From CBFGTV01 sp965652145 (GTDB lineage: Bacteria; Bacillota; Clostridia; Peptostreptococcales; Natronincolaceae): a DNA stretch of 11,910 nucleotides. The notes under the pieces were generated by a model. It was not told the DNA's origin and did no database searches. It worked only from the letters and a program-made list of their open reading frames with translations. The translations under genes were made by a program, and so were the position numbers. Below, piece after piece: positions 1 to 6,221 of this stretch; position 1 is the first letter of the stretch, and each line of letters starts with the position of its first letter. The stretch covers positions 1-11,910 of the forward strand of contig CBFGTV010000093.1 of the NCBI GenBank assembly GCA_965652145.1, given 5' to 3'.

Positions 1-127
1 CTAATATTCCTGTTAGCTTCATGGTACTGTGTTGATTTAATTGATGAAGAATTTCTAGCTCCTCTATATGCTGTATGGGAAAGGCTCCCTTCAGCTTAAT
101 TTTATGGTAGCTTTCCATGCTCTGCAT
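1..127 (-). CDS. N-terminal fragment, probable contractile-tail / injection-system hub protein (late control D / VgrG-like)
   Basis: Only the first 42 codons are inside the window; the gene continues beyond the left edge. The start at base 127 is preceded by a strong AGGAGGG site (about 132-138 on the minus strand), so this is a genuine gene start. A second in-frame ATG at 118 has no such site. The peptide reads MQSMESYHKIKLKG..., followed by a short beta-rich stretch ending in LNQHSTMKLTGIL. The pattern of a first strand, then an L-E-I strand, an N-x-H-S/A turn and a strand ending in G-I resembles the N-terminal domain of gpD/VgrG/Pvc8-type proteins that form the spike hub of contractile phage tails, tailocins and injection systems. 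This is pattern recognition from 42 residues, so the family call is tentative. That it is a gene is much surer. It is divergent from the quorum-sensing regulator at 620. Confidence 0.45.
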   Translation of the reverse strand, partial: MQSMESYHKIKLKGAFPIQHIEELEILHQLNQHSTMKLTGIL

Positions 128-177
128 TTTATCCCTCCTACCCTTATCATTTCTTTTTATCGTCGAGCTGCAAAGGT

Positions 178-192
178 CAGATAATTTATCTG
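178..192. repeat. 15-base perfect palindrome, possible operator
   Basis: CAGATAA-T-TTATCTG has two perfect 7-base arms around one central base. It lies about 50 bases upstream of the minus-strand start at 127, where a promoter for that gene would be expected. I find no convincing -35/-10 pair on that strand. The candidate TTGTAG...TAAATT pair has only a 15-base spacer, and its -10 falls inside the palindrome. An operator role is inferred. Confidence 0.45.
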
Positions 193-233
193 TTTTCTAA
201 ATTCTACAATTTTTCCTTTATGTACCACATTGG

Positions 234-257
234 ACTATGGTCCTATTTTATCATAGT
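234..257. repeat. Inverted repeat ACTATG-N12-CATAGT
   Basis: Two perfect 6-base arms (234-239 and 252-257) flank a 12-base AT-rich core. There is no U-run, so it is not an obvious terminator. It carries the same outer TATG...CATA bases as the inverted repeat at 492-515, but with a different inner spacing (12 against 16). It may be a protein site or chance. Confidence 0.3.
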
Positions 258-277
258 GATTAATAATATTGTGCCTT

Positions 278-301
278 TTGTATTACATGTATTTAACGAT
301 A
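278..301. repeat. Imperfect 24-base direct repeat, copy 1
   Basis: The repeat starts TTGTATTACATGTA and continues to base 301. It matches the copy at 396-419 at 19 of 24 positions, and all five differences are transitions. The core of this copy contains the palindrome TACATGTA. The spacing between copies is 118 bases. A shared binding site or the remains of a duplication are both possible. Confidence 0.4.
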
Positions 302-336
302 TGAACATAGAAAAAAGAATATTTTATACAAGTAAC

Positions 337-385
337 ATCATTTGTTGCCGAATAAAAATTAAAGATTTATCAGGCGACAAGTGAT
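337..385 (+). repeat. Long imperfect hairpin, 13-bp stem
   Basis: The arm ATCATTTGTTGCC (337-349) pairs with GGCGACAAGTGAT (373-385) over 13 positions around a 23-base AT-rich loop. Eleven pairs are Watson-Crick. The other two are T-G, which are stable U-G pairs in a plus-strand RNA but A-C mismatches in a minus-strand RNA, so the fold favours a plus-strand transcript. No U-run follows, which argues against an intrinsic terminator. A leader RNA structure or small RNA is possible. I see no clear promoter upstream of it. Confidence 0.4.
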
Positions 386-395
386 ACTCGAAGTG

Positions 396-419
396 TTGTG
401 TTACACATACTTAACAATA
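396..419. repeat. Imperfect 24-base direct repeat, copy 2
   Basis: This is the second copy of the repeat at 278-301. It starts TTGTGTTACACATA. Its core is an 11-base odd palindrome, TGTGT-T-ACACA (397-407), so both copies have a small dyad at the same place although the bases differ. It lies about 110 bases upstream of the -35 element at 531. Confidence 0.4.
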
Positions 420-491
420 CCAGATGGTAAAAAATAATATTATCATACAAATAAATTTCATTGTTGTATAATTCTGATAAACTCAAGATTC

Positions 492-515
492 TATGGCTTG
501 TAAAAAAACACCATA
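492..515. repeat. Inverted repeat TATGG-N14-CCATA next to the regulator promoter
   Basis: Perfect 5-base arms (492-496 and 511-515) surround an A-rich core; TGT/ACA inside can extend the dyad with a small bulge. It ends 15 bases before the -35 element, a usual place for an activator or autoregulator. The outer TATG...CATA bases recall the PlcR box of Bacillus cereus (TATG-N8-CATA), but the spacing here is twice as long. The resemblance is therefore only suggestive. Confidence 0.35.
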
Positions 516-530
516 ACTTCACAGTTTAAA

Positions 531-559
531 TTGACAGATTGTCTAAGTACAGCTATACT
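531..559 (+). promoter_or_regulatory. Sigma-A type promoter of the TPR regulator gene
   Basis: A perfect -35 TTGACA (531-536), a 17-base spacer and a -10 TATACT (554-559, five of six) predict a start near base 566 and a leader of about 54 bases before the ATG at 620. It is among the best promoters in the window and implies substantial basal expression of the regulator, possibly together with the downstream peptide gene. Confidence 0.8.
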
Positions 560-619
560 GGAATAAAGAACGTCTATTTATACTTTTCTGATAAATATGT
601 TAGGGGGGAGACCTGACAC

Positions 620-1939
620 ATGAGGGTATTAAGCACAGGAGAAAAAATTAGGCAGTTACGAATGGGGATTGGACTAAAACAAGGGGACATTTCAAACGAA
701 GAAATCACCAGAAGCCTGATTAGTATGATTGAAAATAACAAAAGAAACCTGACCTTTAATACAGCCAAGGTAATTGCGGCTGCACTAAATAAGTACTATG
801 TTAATCTTGGTAAGGAAATTACACCGGATTTGTTGCTTGAATCGGAGGTCGAACAGGCCCAACGGATTATTCGTGAGCGATTAAATGAAATGCAGCAGCT
901 ATTGGATAAGCCCGCAGCAGGTACTGAATCTCAGGTTTATCAAAGCTTTCAAAAGTTGATTGACTTTGCCCAGGAATGGAAGCTGGATGAAATGGTCGCA
1001 GAGCTATATGAAGCCAGGGGCCGATATCACTACAAGACCTATCAATATAACGAGGCCTTGAAGGATTTTTTCAATGCACAGGAATATCACTTGAAAAGAG
1101 AAAATTATCATCGGGTGGCCTCAATATACAATTTAATAGGAATTAGCCTTTATCAGCTAAATTCACCTGAACAGGCAATATTGTATTATGAAAAAGCATA
1201 TGATACCATCGTTACCCATCAAACCAGTAACTATGATAAATTAAAACCGATTGTGCTAGTAAATAAGGCGCTGTCTTATAGTAAAATTAAACGATATGAT
1301 ATGACCTTTAATACAATCAAATATTTTAAAGAATCTTATAAAAATGAAGATCGTTATTATTACGAAGTACTTCTTATCGAAGCAAATGCTTACTTGGACA
1401 TACAAAACTATCAGAAATCTAAAAAATTATATGAAAAACTACTAAAAAAATCTTCAAAAATCTCTCCAAGCCTTTTATTTTTAATCTATGAAAGCTATGC
1501 TGACATGTATCAACGGATGGGCGAATACGAAAAGAGTATAAGCTATATAGAATCTGCATTTGAATACCTTAATGCAGGAAGTCCAAATAAAGTTGCCTAT
1601 TTATATCTTTTTGAAGCCAGGGCCTTCTGGAAACTAAATCGAGTTGAAAAGTCCTATAAATTAATCGAAGAAGGCATTATCTTTGCAGAAAAGGTTTCCA
1701 GAAAAGACGTAGTTGTTGATTTGAATCTTTTAAAAATACAAATTGATATTGATAAAGAAAACTACCGCCCAGCAGAAAGTAAACTTCGCTGGTTAGAGCA
1801 TTATGTTCAAAGTAATAATTTAAATGAAAAATTGAATGAAATATATCTTTATTTTGTTGAACTTTATTGTAATGTAAAGGACTATATCAAATGCTTGGAG
1901 TACACACACAAAGCACAATTAATTAACAAAGTTAATTAA
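620..1939 (+). CDS. RRNPP-type peptide-responsive transcriptional regulator (HTH plus TPR-like repeats)
   Basis: This 439-residue cytoplasmic protein has an XRE-like helix-turn-helix at about residues 8-58, with GLKQGDIS and ITRSLISMIENNKRN carrying the recognition region. From about 95 to 435 it is all helical with repeated TPR-like motifs such as YNEALKDFFNAQEY and SPEQAILYYEKAY, then two or three more copies. The architecture and length fit the RRNPP family, in which the TPR array binds a re-imported signal peptide; at about 420-440 residues it is closest in size to NprR and longer than PlcR. The start is set by the AGGGGGG site at 602-608. The stop is 28 bases before a small exported-peptide gene, the classic receptor-propeptide arrangement. 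The coding sequence is clearly more AT-rich than the ribose operon, suggesting a separate history. Its targets are unknown; autoregulation through the repeats upstream is plausible. Confidence 0.85.
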   Translation: MRVLSTGEKIRQLRMGIGLKQGDISNEEITRSLISMIENNKRNLTFNTAKVIAAALNKYYVNLGKEITPDLLLESEVEQAQRIIRERLNEMQQLLDKPAAGTESQVYQSFQKLIDFAQEWKLDEMVAELYEARGRYHYKTYQYNEALKDFFNAQEYHLKRENYHRVASIYNLIGISLYQLNSPEQAILYYEKAYDTIVTHQTSNYDKLKPIVLVNKALSYSKIKRYDMTFNTIKYFKESYKNEDRYYYEVLLIEANAYLDIQNYQKSKKLYEKLLKKSSKISPSLLFLIYESYADMYQRMGEYEKSISYIESAFEYLNAGSPNKVAYLYLFEARAFWKLNRVEKSYKLIEEGIIFAEKVSRKDVVVDLNLLKIQIDIDKENYRPAESKLRWLEHYVQSNNLNEKLNEIYLYFVELYCNVKDYIKCLEYTHKAQLINKVN

Positions 1940-1967
1940 TGTCAACTACTTTAGGGGGTTGTTTTCT

Positions 1968-2168
1968 ATGAAATTTAAAAAAAGCGTCGTTCTACTATTA
2001 ACTTGTTCTCTATTGTTTGTAAGTCAGGTTGCAATGATTGAAGCATTAGAACAATCTACCTTATCTTTATCCTCAAGTTTTGAAAAAAAGACATCATTGC
2101 CTGTTATTCATTTAGAAGAACAATATATAACTCCATTAGGCGTAAATCCGGATCCTATTATGGATTAG
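1968..2168 (+). CDS. Candidate secreted signalling propeptide paired with the upstream regulator
   Basis: This 66-residue protein starts at the ATG at 1968, nine bases after an AGGGGG site (1953-1958). An in-frame TTG at 1959 touches that site and cannot be the start. The N-terminus is an export signal: KFKK, then a hydrophobic stretch (about residues 6-24), then a polar segment near EALEQ where cleavage could occur. There is no proper lipobox before Cys13. The remaining roughly 38 residues are polar and Ser/Glu-rich, ending in a proline-containing tail, ITPLGVNPDPIMD. In RRNPP systems the active signal is usually 5-10 residues released from or near this end, so a fragment of the tail is the best guess. 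I do not recognise the sequence from a known signal. The position directly behind a TPR regulator and before a terminator is the main support; the export signal is visible, the signalling role is inferred. Confidence 0.7.
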   Translation: MKFKKSVVLLLTCSLLFVSQVAMIEALEQSTLSLSSSFEKKTSLPVIHLEEQYITPLGVNPDPIMD

Positions 2169-2224
2169 TCATTATATAGCTTAGCAATATTACTTTTAAT
2201 TGAGTTGATACAAGACCATTTTAT

Positions 2225-2261
2225 AAAAAGCTATCACCCACTACAGGTTGATAGCTTTTTT
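2225..2261 (+). terminator. Intrinsic terminator after the propeptide gene
   Basis: AAAAAGCTATCA (2225-2236) pairs perfectly with TGATAGCTTTTT (2249-2260), with CC/GG able to add two more pairs past a one-base bulge. The right arm ends in a run of six T. It lies 57 bases after the propeptide stop and closes the regulator-peptide unit. Confidence 0.85.
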
Positions 2262-2328
2262 CTGTCAAGTTTGAATTTAAATTAAAAGCTTGGCCAGCAT
2301 AATGACAAATACATATTGTACTGAATAA

Positions 2329-2370
2329 ATAAAAAGCTGGCCTTTGGTAACCCTATTACCTAGACCAGCT
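2329..2370 (-). terminator. Intrinsic terminator of the ribose operon
   Basis: On the minus strand AGCTGGTC (2370-2363) pairs with GGCCAGCT (2342-2335), with one G-T pair. A second inner helix GGTAA/TTACC follows, then TTTTTATTTATT. It begins 17 bases after the rbsB stop and faces the plus-strand terminator at 2225-2261, so the two convergent units are insulated. Confidence 0.85.
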
Positions 2371-2386
2371 ATTATTTTAAAAAAGA

Positions 2387-3301
2387 TTATTCTGTTATTA
2401 ACTTTAAATCAACTGGAATAAAGTCTTCTACCGATTCCCCTTGAATAACTTGATGGGCTGTTTCTACCCCAAGACTGCCAATAAGGTCTGGCTGCTGGGC
2501 AACAGTTGCTGCCATTTCTCCGTCTTTTACTGCCTTTACAGCATCGTCGGTGGCATCAAAGCCCACTACTAAAATATCTCTTCCTGATGCTTTAATAGCT
2601 TGTAAAGCTCCCAGGGCCATTTCATCGTTATGGGCAAATACGGCATTAATTTCTGGTTGAGCCTGCAAAATATTTTCCATTACTTCAAGCCCTCTGGTTC
2701 TGTCAAAGTCAGCTGTTTGCTTTGCCGCAACCTCTAACTCTGTTGATGCAATCGCTTCATTAAAGCCTTGGCCCCGATCTCTGGCGGCTGAGGTTCCTGC
2801 AATTCCTTCCAGCTCCACCACTTTACCGCTGCCTCCTAATTGTTCAACTATGAATTCGCCGGCCATTTTTCCGCCAGCAACATTGTCTGATGCGATATGG
2901 GAAACTACATCACCTGCATTGGCTCCCCGGTCAAGGGTAATAACAGGAATTCCCTTGGCGTTGGCAGCCCTGACGGCATTTCCTACGGCATCGGAATCTG
3001 TTGGGTTAATTAGAATGACATCAACATTTTGAGTAACTAGATCCTCAACATTGGATATTTCTCTGGATGGGTCATTTTGTGAATCTAACACAACTAGATC
3101 ATAGCCTAATTCTTGGGCCTTTGCCTCTGCTCCCTCCTTCAAACTTACAAAGAAGGGATTATTCAGAGTTGAAATAACCAATCCGATCTTCTCCTTACCG
3201 CCTTCATTGCCCTGTGGTGCAGGGTCGGCACTTTGCCCGCAACCCACTATAAGGGTCATAACCAGCATTAGCATTAAAGCAATTGAAAACAACTTTTTCA
3301 T
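2387..3301 (-). CDS. rbsB: Ribose ABC transporter, substrate-binding lipoprotein RbsB
   Basis: This 304-residue extracellular sugar-binding protein captures ribose and delivers it to RbsC/RbsA. The N-terminus MKKLFSIALM... is a lipoprotein signal with the lipobox IVGC, so Cys21 should be lipid-anchored, followed by a flexible Pro/Gly/Glu linker to about residue 36. The periplasmic-binding-protein fold starts with IGLVISTLNNPFF, and has DVILINPTDSDAV, GIPVITLDRGAN, and near the C-terminus VFAHNDEMALGALQAI and VVGFDATDDAV, all characteristic of the ribose/galactose-binding group (type I fold). The start has an AAGGGGG site seven bases upstream. It is the last gene of the operon, 53 bases behind rbsC, and that gap holds a hairpin. 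Ribose as substrate is inferred mainly from the complete rbs gene set around it. Confidence 0.95.
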   Translation of the reverse strand: MKKLFSIALMLMLVMTLIVGCGQSADPAPQGNEGGKEKIGLVISTLNNPFFVSLKEGAEAKAQELGYDLVVLDSQNDPSREISNVEDLVTQNVDVILINPTDSDAVGNAVRAANAKGIPVITLDRGANAGDVVSHIASDNVAGGKMAGEFIVEQLGGSGKVVELEGIAGTSAARDRGQGFNEAIASTELEVAAKQTADFDRTRGLEVMENILQAQPEINAVFAHNDEMALGALQAIKASGRDILVVGFDATDDAVKAVKDGEMAATVAQQPDLIGSLGVETAHQVIQGESVEDFIPVDLKLITE

Positions 3302-3325
3302 TTTAATTCCCCCTTAATTTATTTG

Positions 3326-3352
3326 TTAAAGCCTTCTACATAAGGGCTTTAA
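3326..3352 (-). repeat. Intercistronic hairpin between rbsC and rbsB
   Basis: TTAAAGCC (3326-3333) and GGCTTTAA (3345-3352) form a perfect 8-bp stem around 11 bases in the short rbsC-rbsB gap. On the minus strand the sequence after it is CAAATAAATTAAGGGGG with no U-run, so it is not a terminator. It ends about 17 bases before the rbsB ribosome binding site. A role in protecting rbsB mRNA, so that the binding protein is made in excess of the membrane parts, is a known theme for such operons and is inferred here. Confidence 0.6.
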
Positions 3353-3354
3353 TC

Positions 3355-4296
3355 CTATTTTGACTTTCTGTCCAATAATACAGCAATCAGAATCACCAGC
3401 CCCTTTACCAGCTGTTGATAATAGGAGGATACATCCATCAGATTCAGGCCATTATTGAGTATACCAATAATCAGGGCCCCTATAACGGTCCCCAGGATTC
3501 CTCCTACTCCTCCCGACAGACTGGTTCCTCCCAGTACAACGGCCGCTATGGCATCTAATTCATAGCCGCTGCCAGCCTGGGGCTGGGCAGAGGATAAACG
3601 AGCTGTCACAATGATACCCGCCAGGGCCGACAGCAAACCACTGATTCCATAGACGTAGGCTTTAATTCTTCTGGTGTTTATTCCAGAAAGGGCTGTGGCT
3701 TCTTCATTTCCTCCCAGGGCATAGGTATATCGCCCAAAGGGTGTCTGCTTTAAAATATAGTAGCCTAAGGCAAATACCGCCAGGGTCATATAGATAGGCA
3801 ATGGTATGCCTAAAAGATAGCCTGAACCCAGGTCAGCAAATTTTGCAGCCCCTGGTCCATGACCAATGCTGATGGGCTTACCGTCGGTAAAGACCAGGGT
3901 AGCCCCCCTTAAAAGGGTCATGGTGGCCAGGGTAGCGATAAAGGGCTGAACCTTGCCCCGGGTAATAATATAGCCGTTGGCCAATCCCAATAGGGTTCCC
4001 ACCACAAGGCTGATGATCAAAACTAGGGCCCAGTTGACTCCCGCGGCGATCAACCAGGCCGCCAGGGCTCCTATAAAGCCCAAAATAGAGCCAACCGACA
4101 GGTCGATTCCACCGGTCAGAATGACAAAGGTCATTCCTGCTGCAATGATAGCATTAATTGAGGTTTGCCTTAATACATTCAGCAAATTGGATACGGTTAA
4201 AAACCTTGGATTAATGATGGCGATAATTGCAGCAAATATAATTAGCAATATAACTGATCGCATGGTTTTCATTAGCTGTTGAAGCTTTTCGTTCAT
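3355..4296 (-). CDS. rbsC: Ribose ABC transporter permease RbsC
   Basis: This 313-residue integral membrane protein forms the ribose channel as a dimer with RbsA on the inside and RbsB outside. It is hydrophobic throughout, with roughly eight to ten segments, beginning at about residues 14-29. Family marks are ILTGGIDLSVGS (60-70), VQPFIATLATM (116-126), GGNEEATALSGI (195-206, the cytoplasmic loop that couples to the ATPase) and LGGTSLSGGVGGILGT (255-270). The length is normal for the BPD_transp_2 family. The ATG follows the rbsA stop directly (TAA then ATG), and its GGAGGTG ribosome binding site lies inside the last codons of rbsA, so the two are translationally coupled. Confidence 0.96.
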   Translation of the reverse strand: MNEKLQQLMKTMRSVILLIIFAAIIAIINPRFLTVSNLLNVLRQTSINAIIAAGMTFVILTGGIDLSVGSILGFIGALAAWLIAAGVNWALVLIISLVVGTLLGLANGYIITRGKVQPFIATLATMTLLRGATLVFTDGKPISIGHGPGAAKFADLGSGYLLGIPLPIYMTLAVFALGYYILKQTPFGRYTYALGGNEEATALSGINTRRIKAYVYGISGLLSALAGIIVTARLSSAQPQAGSGYELDAIAAVVLGGTSLSGGVGGILGTVIGALIIGILNNGLNLMDVSSYYQQLVKGLVILIAVLLDRKSK

Positions 4297-5790
4297 TTAT
4301 TGCACCTCCATTCCCATGGCATAACGTATAATTTTTTCCTGGGTAGCTTCTTTTCCTAACAGTTCTCCTGTTATACGTCCTTCATGGAGTATGAGAATAC
4401 GGTCACACGTTCCCAAAACCTCGGGTATTTCAGAAGAAATCATAATAATACTCATTCCAGCTTCTTTAAATTGGTTCATTAGCTGATAAATTTCTTTTTT
4501 AGCACCCACATCGACACCCCTTGTGGGCTCATCTAATATAAGCACTTTAGGCTTTGTCATCAGGCATTTGGCAATGGACACCTTTTGCTGGTTTCCACCG
4601 CTTAGGTTTTTTACCAATTGCTTTTGACTTGGTGTTTTAATGGCCATGCTCTTGATAAAATCATCTACCGCATTGCTTTCCTGCTGCTTATCGATTTTAC
4701 CAAGGGCCTTTTTAAAGGTTTTCAGACTGGAAAGGCTCATGTTTTCCTTAACAGACAGACCCAGCACCAAACCGTCGCCCTTTCTGTCTTCAGACACATA
4801 GGCAATTCCTGCCTTCATGGCATCCTCGGGGCTGTTGATTGATAGGGCTTCCTTTCCTAAATAAAGACTGCCGGCTTCCTTTCTAAGGGCACCAATAATG
4901 GTTTTGGCAAGTTCTGTCCTTCGAGAGCCCATTAGGCCTGCAATTCCCAATATTTCCCCCTGCTTCACCTGAAAGCTGATGTCTTTAATGAAGTGATTGG
5001 ACAAGCCTTCAATTCGCAGGGTTGGTTCTCCGATTTCCCCGGTTGCTTTGGGAAATTGCTCGGTTAACTTTCTACCCACCATCATTTCTATCAGCTGATT
5101 TTCAGAAATATCAACAACAGATCGTTCTCCCACCAGCTTACCATCCCTTAAAACCGTTACGGCATCACAAATTTCAAAGATTTCCTTCAGACGGTGGGAA
5201 ATATAGATAATACTTCTTCCTTCATTTCTCAGCTCCTGAATAACACGAAACAGCTGCTCCGTTTCCTTGTCGGTAAGGGCATCGGTGGGTTCATCCATCA
5301 CAATTACCCTGGCATCAAGGGATAGGGCCTTGGCGATTTCCACCATCTGCTGCTGACCAATGCTCAGGTCTTTGCAAAGCCTCCTGGGGTCCTCTGTGAC
5401 ACCGAGCCTGTTCAGCAGCCCTTCGGCCTCAGTATAGAGCTGCTTCCAATTAATTTTGCCAAAGGTGCGGGGCTCACGACCCAGAAAAATATTTTCTCCA
5501 ATGGTTAAGCCAGGAATCAGGTTTAGTTCCTGATGAATGATGGCAATACCTTGCTCCTGGGAATCCTTTGGCCCTTTAAAGTCCACCAGCTTCCCCTGAT
5601 AGTAAATTTCCCCCGAGGTTTTAGGATAAACCCCCGTCAAAATCTTCATCAACGTAGACTTTCCAGCGCCATTTTCCCCCAGCAGGGCCATTACCCCACC
5701 AGCCGGTACCTTGAAGCTTACCCCATTCAGCGCCATTACACCGGGGAATTCCTTTGTTATATTTTTCATTTCAAGAATATAATTTGGCAT
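4297..5790 (-). CDS. rbsA: Ribose ABC transporter ATPase RbsA (two nucleotide-binding domains)
   Basis: This 497-residue cytoplasmic ATPase powers ribose import. Two ABC domains are fused, as usual for sugar importers of this class. Domain 1 has Walker A GENGAGKST (38-46), signature LSIGQQQ (142-148), Walker B VIVMDEPTDAL (162-172) and the switch histidine H199. Domain 2 has a degenerate Walker A-like loop GLMGSRRTE (285-293), signature LSGGNQQK (396-403) and Walker B VLILDEPTRGVDVG (416-429). A degenerate second Walker A is normal in RbsA (usually GLMGAGRTE). The ATG at 5790 has an AGGAG site about eight bases upstream, part of which is the stop codon of rbsD. The length is typical, and no frameshift or missing motif is seen. 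Confidence 0.97.
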   Translation of the reverse strand: MPNYILEMKNITKEFPGVMALNGVSFKVPAGGVMALLGENGAGKSTLMKILTGVYPKTSGEIYYQGKLVDFKGPKDSQEQGIAIIHQELNLIPGLTIGENIFLGREPRTFGKINWKQLYTEAEGLLNRLGVTEDPRRLCKDLSIGQQQMVEIAKALSLDARVIVMDEPTDALTDKETEQLFRVIQELRNEGRSIIYISHRLKEIFEICDAVTVLRDGKLVGERSVVDISENQLIEMMVGRKLTEQFPKATGEIGEPTLRIEGLSNHFIKDISFQVKQGEILGIAGLMGSRRTELAKTIIGALRKEAGSLYLGKEALSINSPEDAMKAGIAYVSEDRKGDGLVLGLSVKENMSLSSLKTFKKALGKIDKQQESNAVDDFIKSMAIKTPSQKQLVKNLSGGNQQKVSIAKCLMTKPKVLILDEPTRGVDVGAKKEIYQLMNQFKEAGMSIIMISSEIPEVLGTCDRILILHEGRITGELLGKEATQEKIIRYAMGMEVQ

Positions 5791-5801
5791 AGTATCAGCT
5801 C

Positions 5802-6221
5802 CTAAAAAACAACGCCAGATTTTAATATAATGTTGGCATAGGGTGTTTGCTCCCCTGTTCTTATCACTGCCCTGGTGTCGGTGGTTAAAGCTTTAAATTC
5901 CCCATGCTCCACCTCAATCAATTTGATTGGCCCCATTTCTTGGGCCTCCTGATCCTTTAAAATTTCCATAACCCGATCATATAGAGCAGGGCTATTTTCC
6001 TTCATTTCCTTGGCAATAATTACCTCCTCTATTTTCAGCTCTGTTAATATCACCTCCAGGGTATCAATAAAGCCCGGCAGGTTCTTGCTTAATGCCAGAT
6101 CAATTCGCTTTACACCACTGGGTATGGGCAGACCGCAATCGGCAATGGTAATTCCGTCGGTATGGCCCATTTTACTGATTTCGTAGCTGATTTCAGAATT
6201 CAATAATGCTCCCCGCTTCAT
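5802..6221 (-). CDS. rbsD: D-ribose pyranase RbsD
   Basis: This 139-residue cytoplasmic enzyme converts beta-pyranose ribose, the form imported, to the furanose form that ribokinase uses. The N-terminus MKRGALLNSEISYEISKMGHTD carries the conserved catalytic histidine (H20), followed by ITIADCGLPIP; the C-terminus PYANIILKSGVVF matches the family ending that contributes to the sugar site of the ring-shaped oligomer. The length is typical. The start overlaps the rbsK stop by four bases (ATGA), and its AGGAGGG site lies in the last codons of rbsK, so translation is coupled to ribokinase. Confidence 0.97.
   Translation of the reverse strand: MKRGALLNSEISYEISKMGHTDGITIADCGLPIPSGVKRIDLALSKNLPGFIDTLEVILTELKIEEVIIAKEMKENSPALYDRVMEILKDQEAQEMGPIKLIEVEHGEFKALTTDTRAVIRTGEQTPYANIILKSGVVF

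Larger units (their letters stand above)
128..619. other. 492-base AT-rich intergenic region rich in repeats
   Basis: I see no credible protein gene here. The region separates two divergent genes and is far more structured than a plain spacer. It holds a 15-base palindrome (178-192), inverted repeats at 234-257 and 492-515, a 24-base imperfect direct repeat (278-301 and 396-419), a long hairpin (337-385) and a near-consensus promoter at 531-559 for the right-hand gene. Each is listed separately. Such a layout suits a regulatory region bound by one or more proteins, or containing an untranslated RNA, but the sequence alone does not say which. Confidence 0.7.

Noticed and set aside
301..384. 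Small plus-strand ORF of 27 codons (starts MNIEKRIF, ends LSGDK)
   Set aside because: No ribosome binding site in front of the ATG, no recognisable feature, and it overlaps the hairpin at 337-385 that better explains the sequence.
424..471. Small plus-strand ORF of 15 codons starting MVKNN
   Set aside because: No ribosome binding site and strongly AT-driven composition; likely chance.
574..768. Minus-strand ORF of 64 codons overlapping the regulator start
   Set aside because: It runs antisense through the promoter leader and helix-turn-helix of a clear gene and has no ribosome site; a shadow.
4297..5790. Possible defect in RbsA because the second Walker A-like loop reads GLMGSRRTE
   Set aside because: The second ATP site of sugar ABC ATPases of this family is normally degenerate at this loop, and all other motifs are intact.
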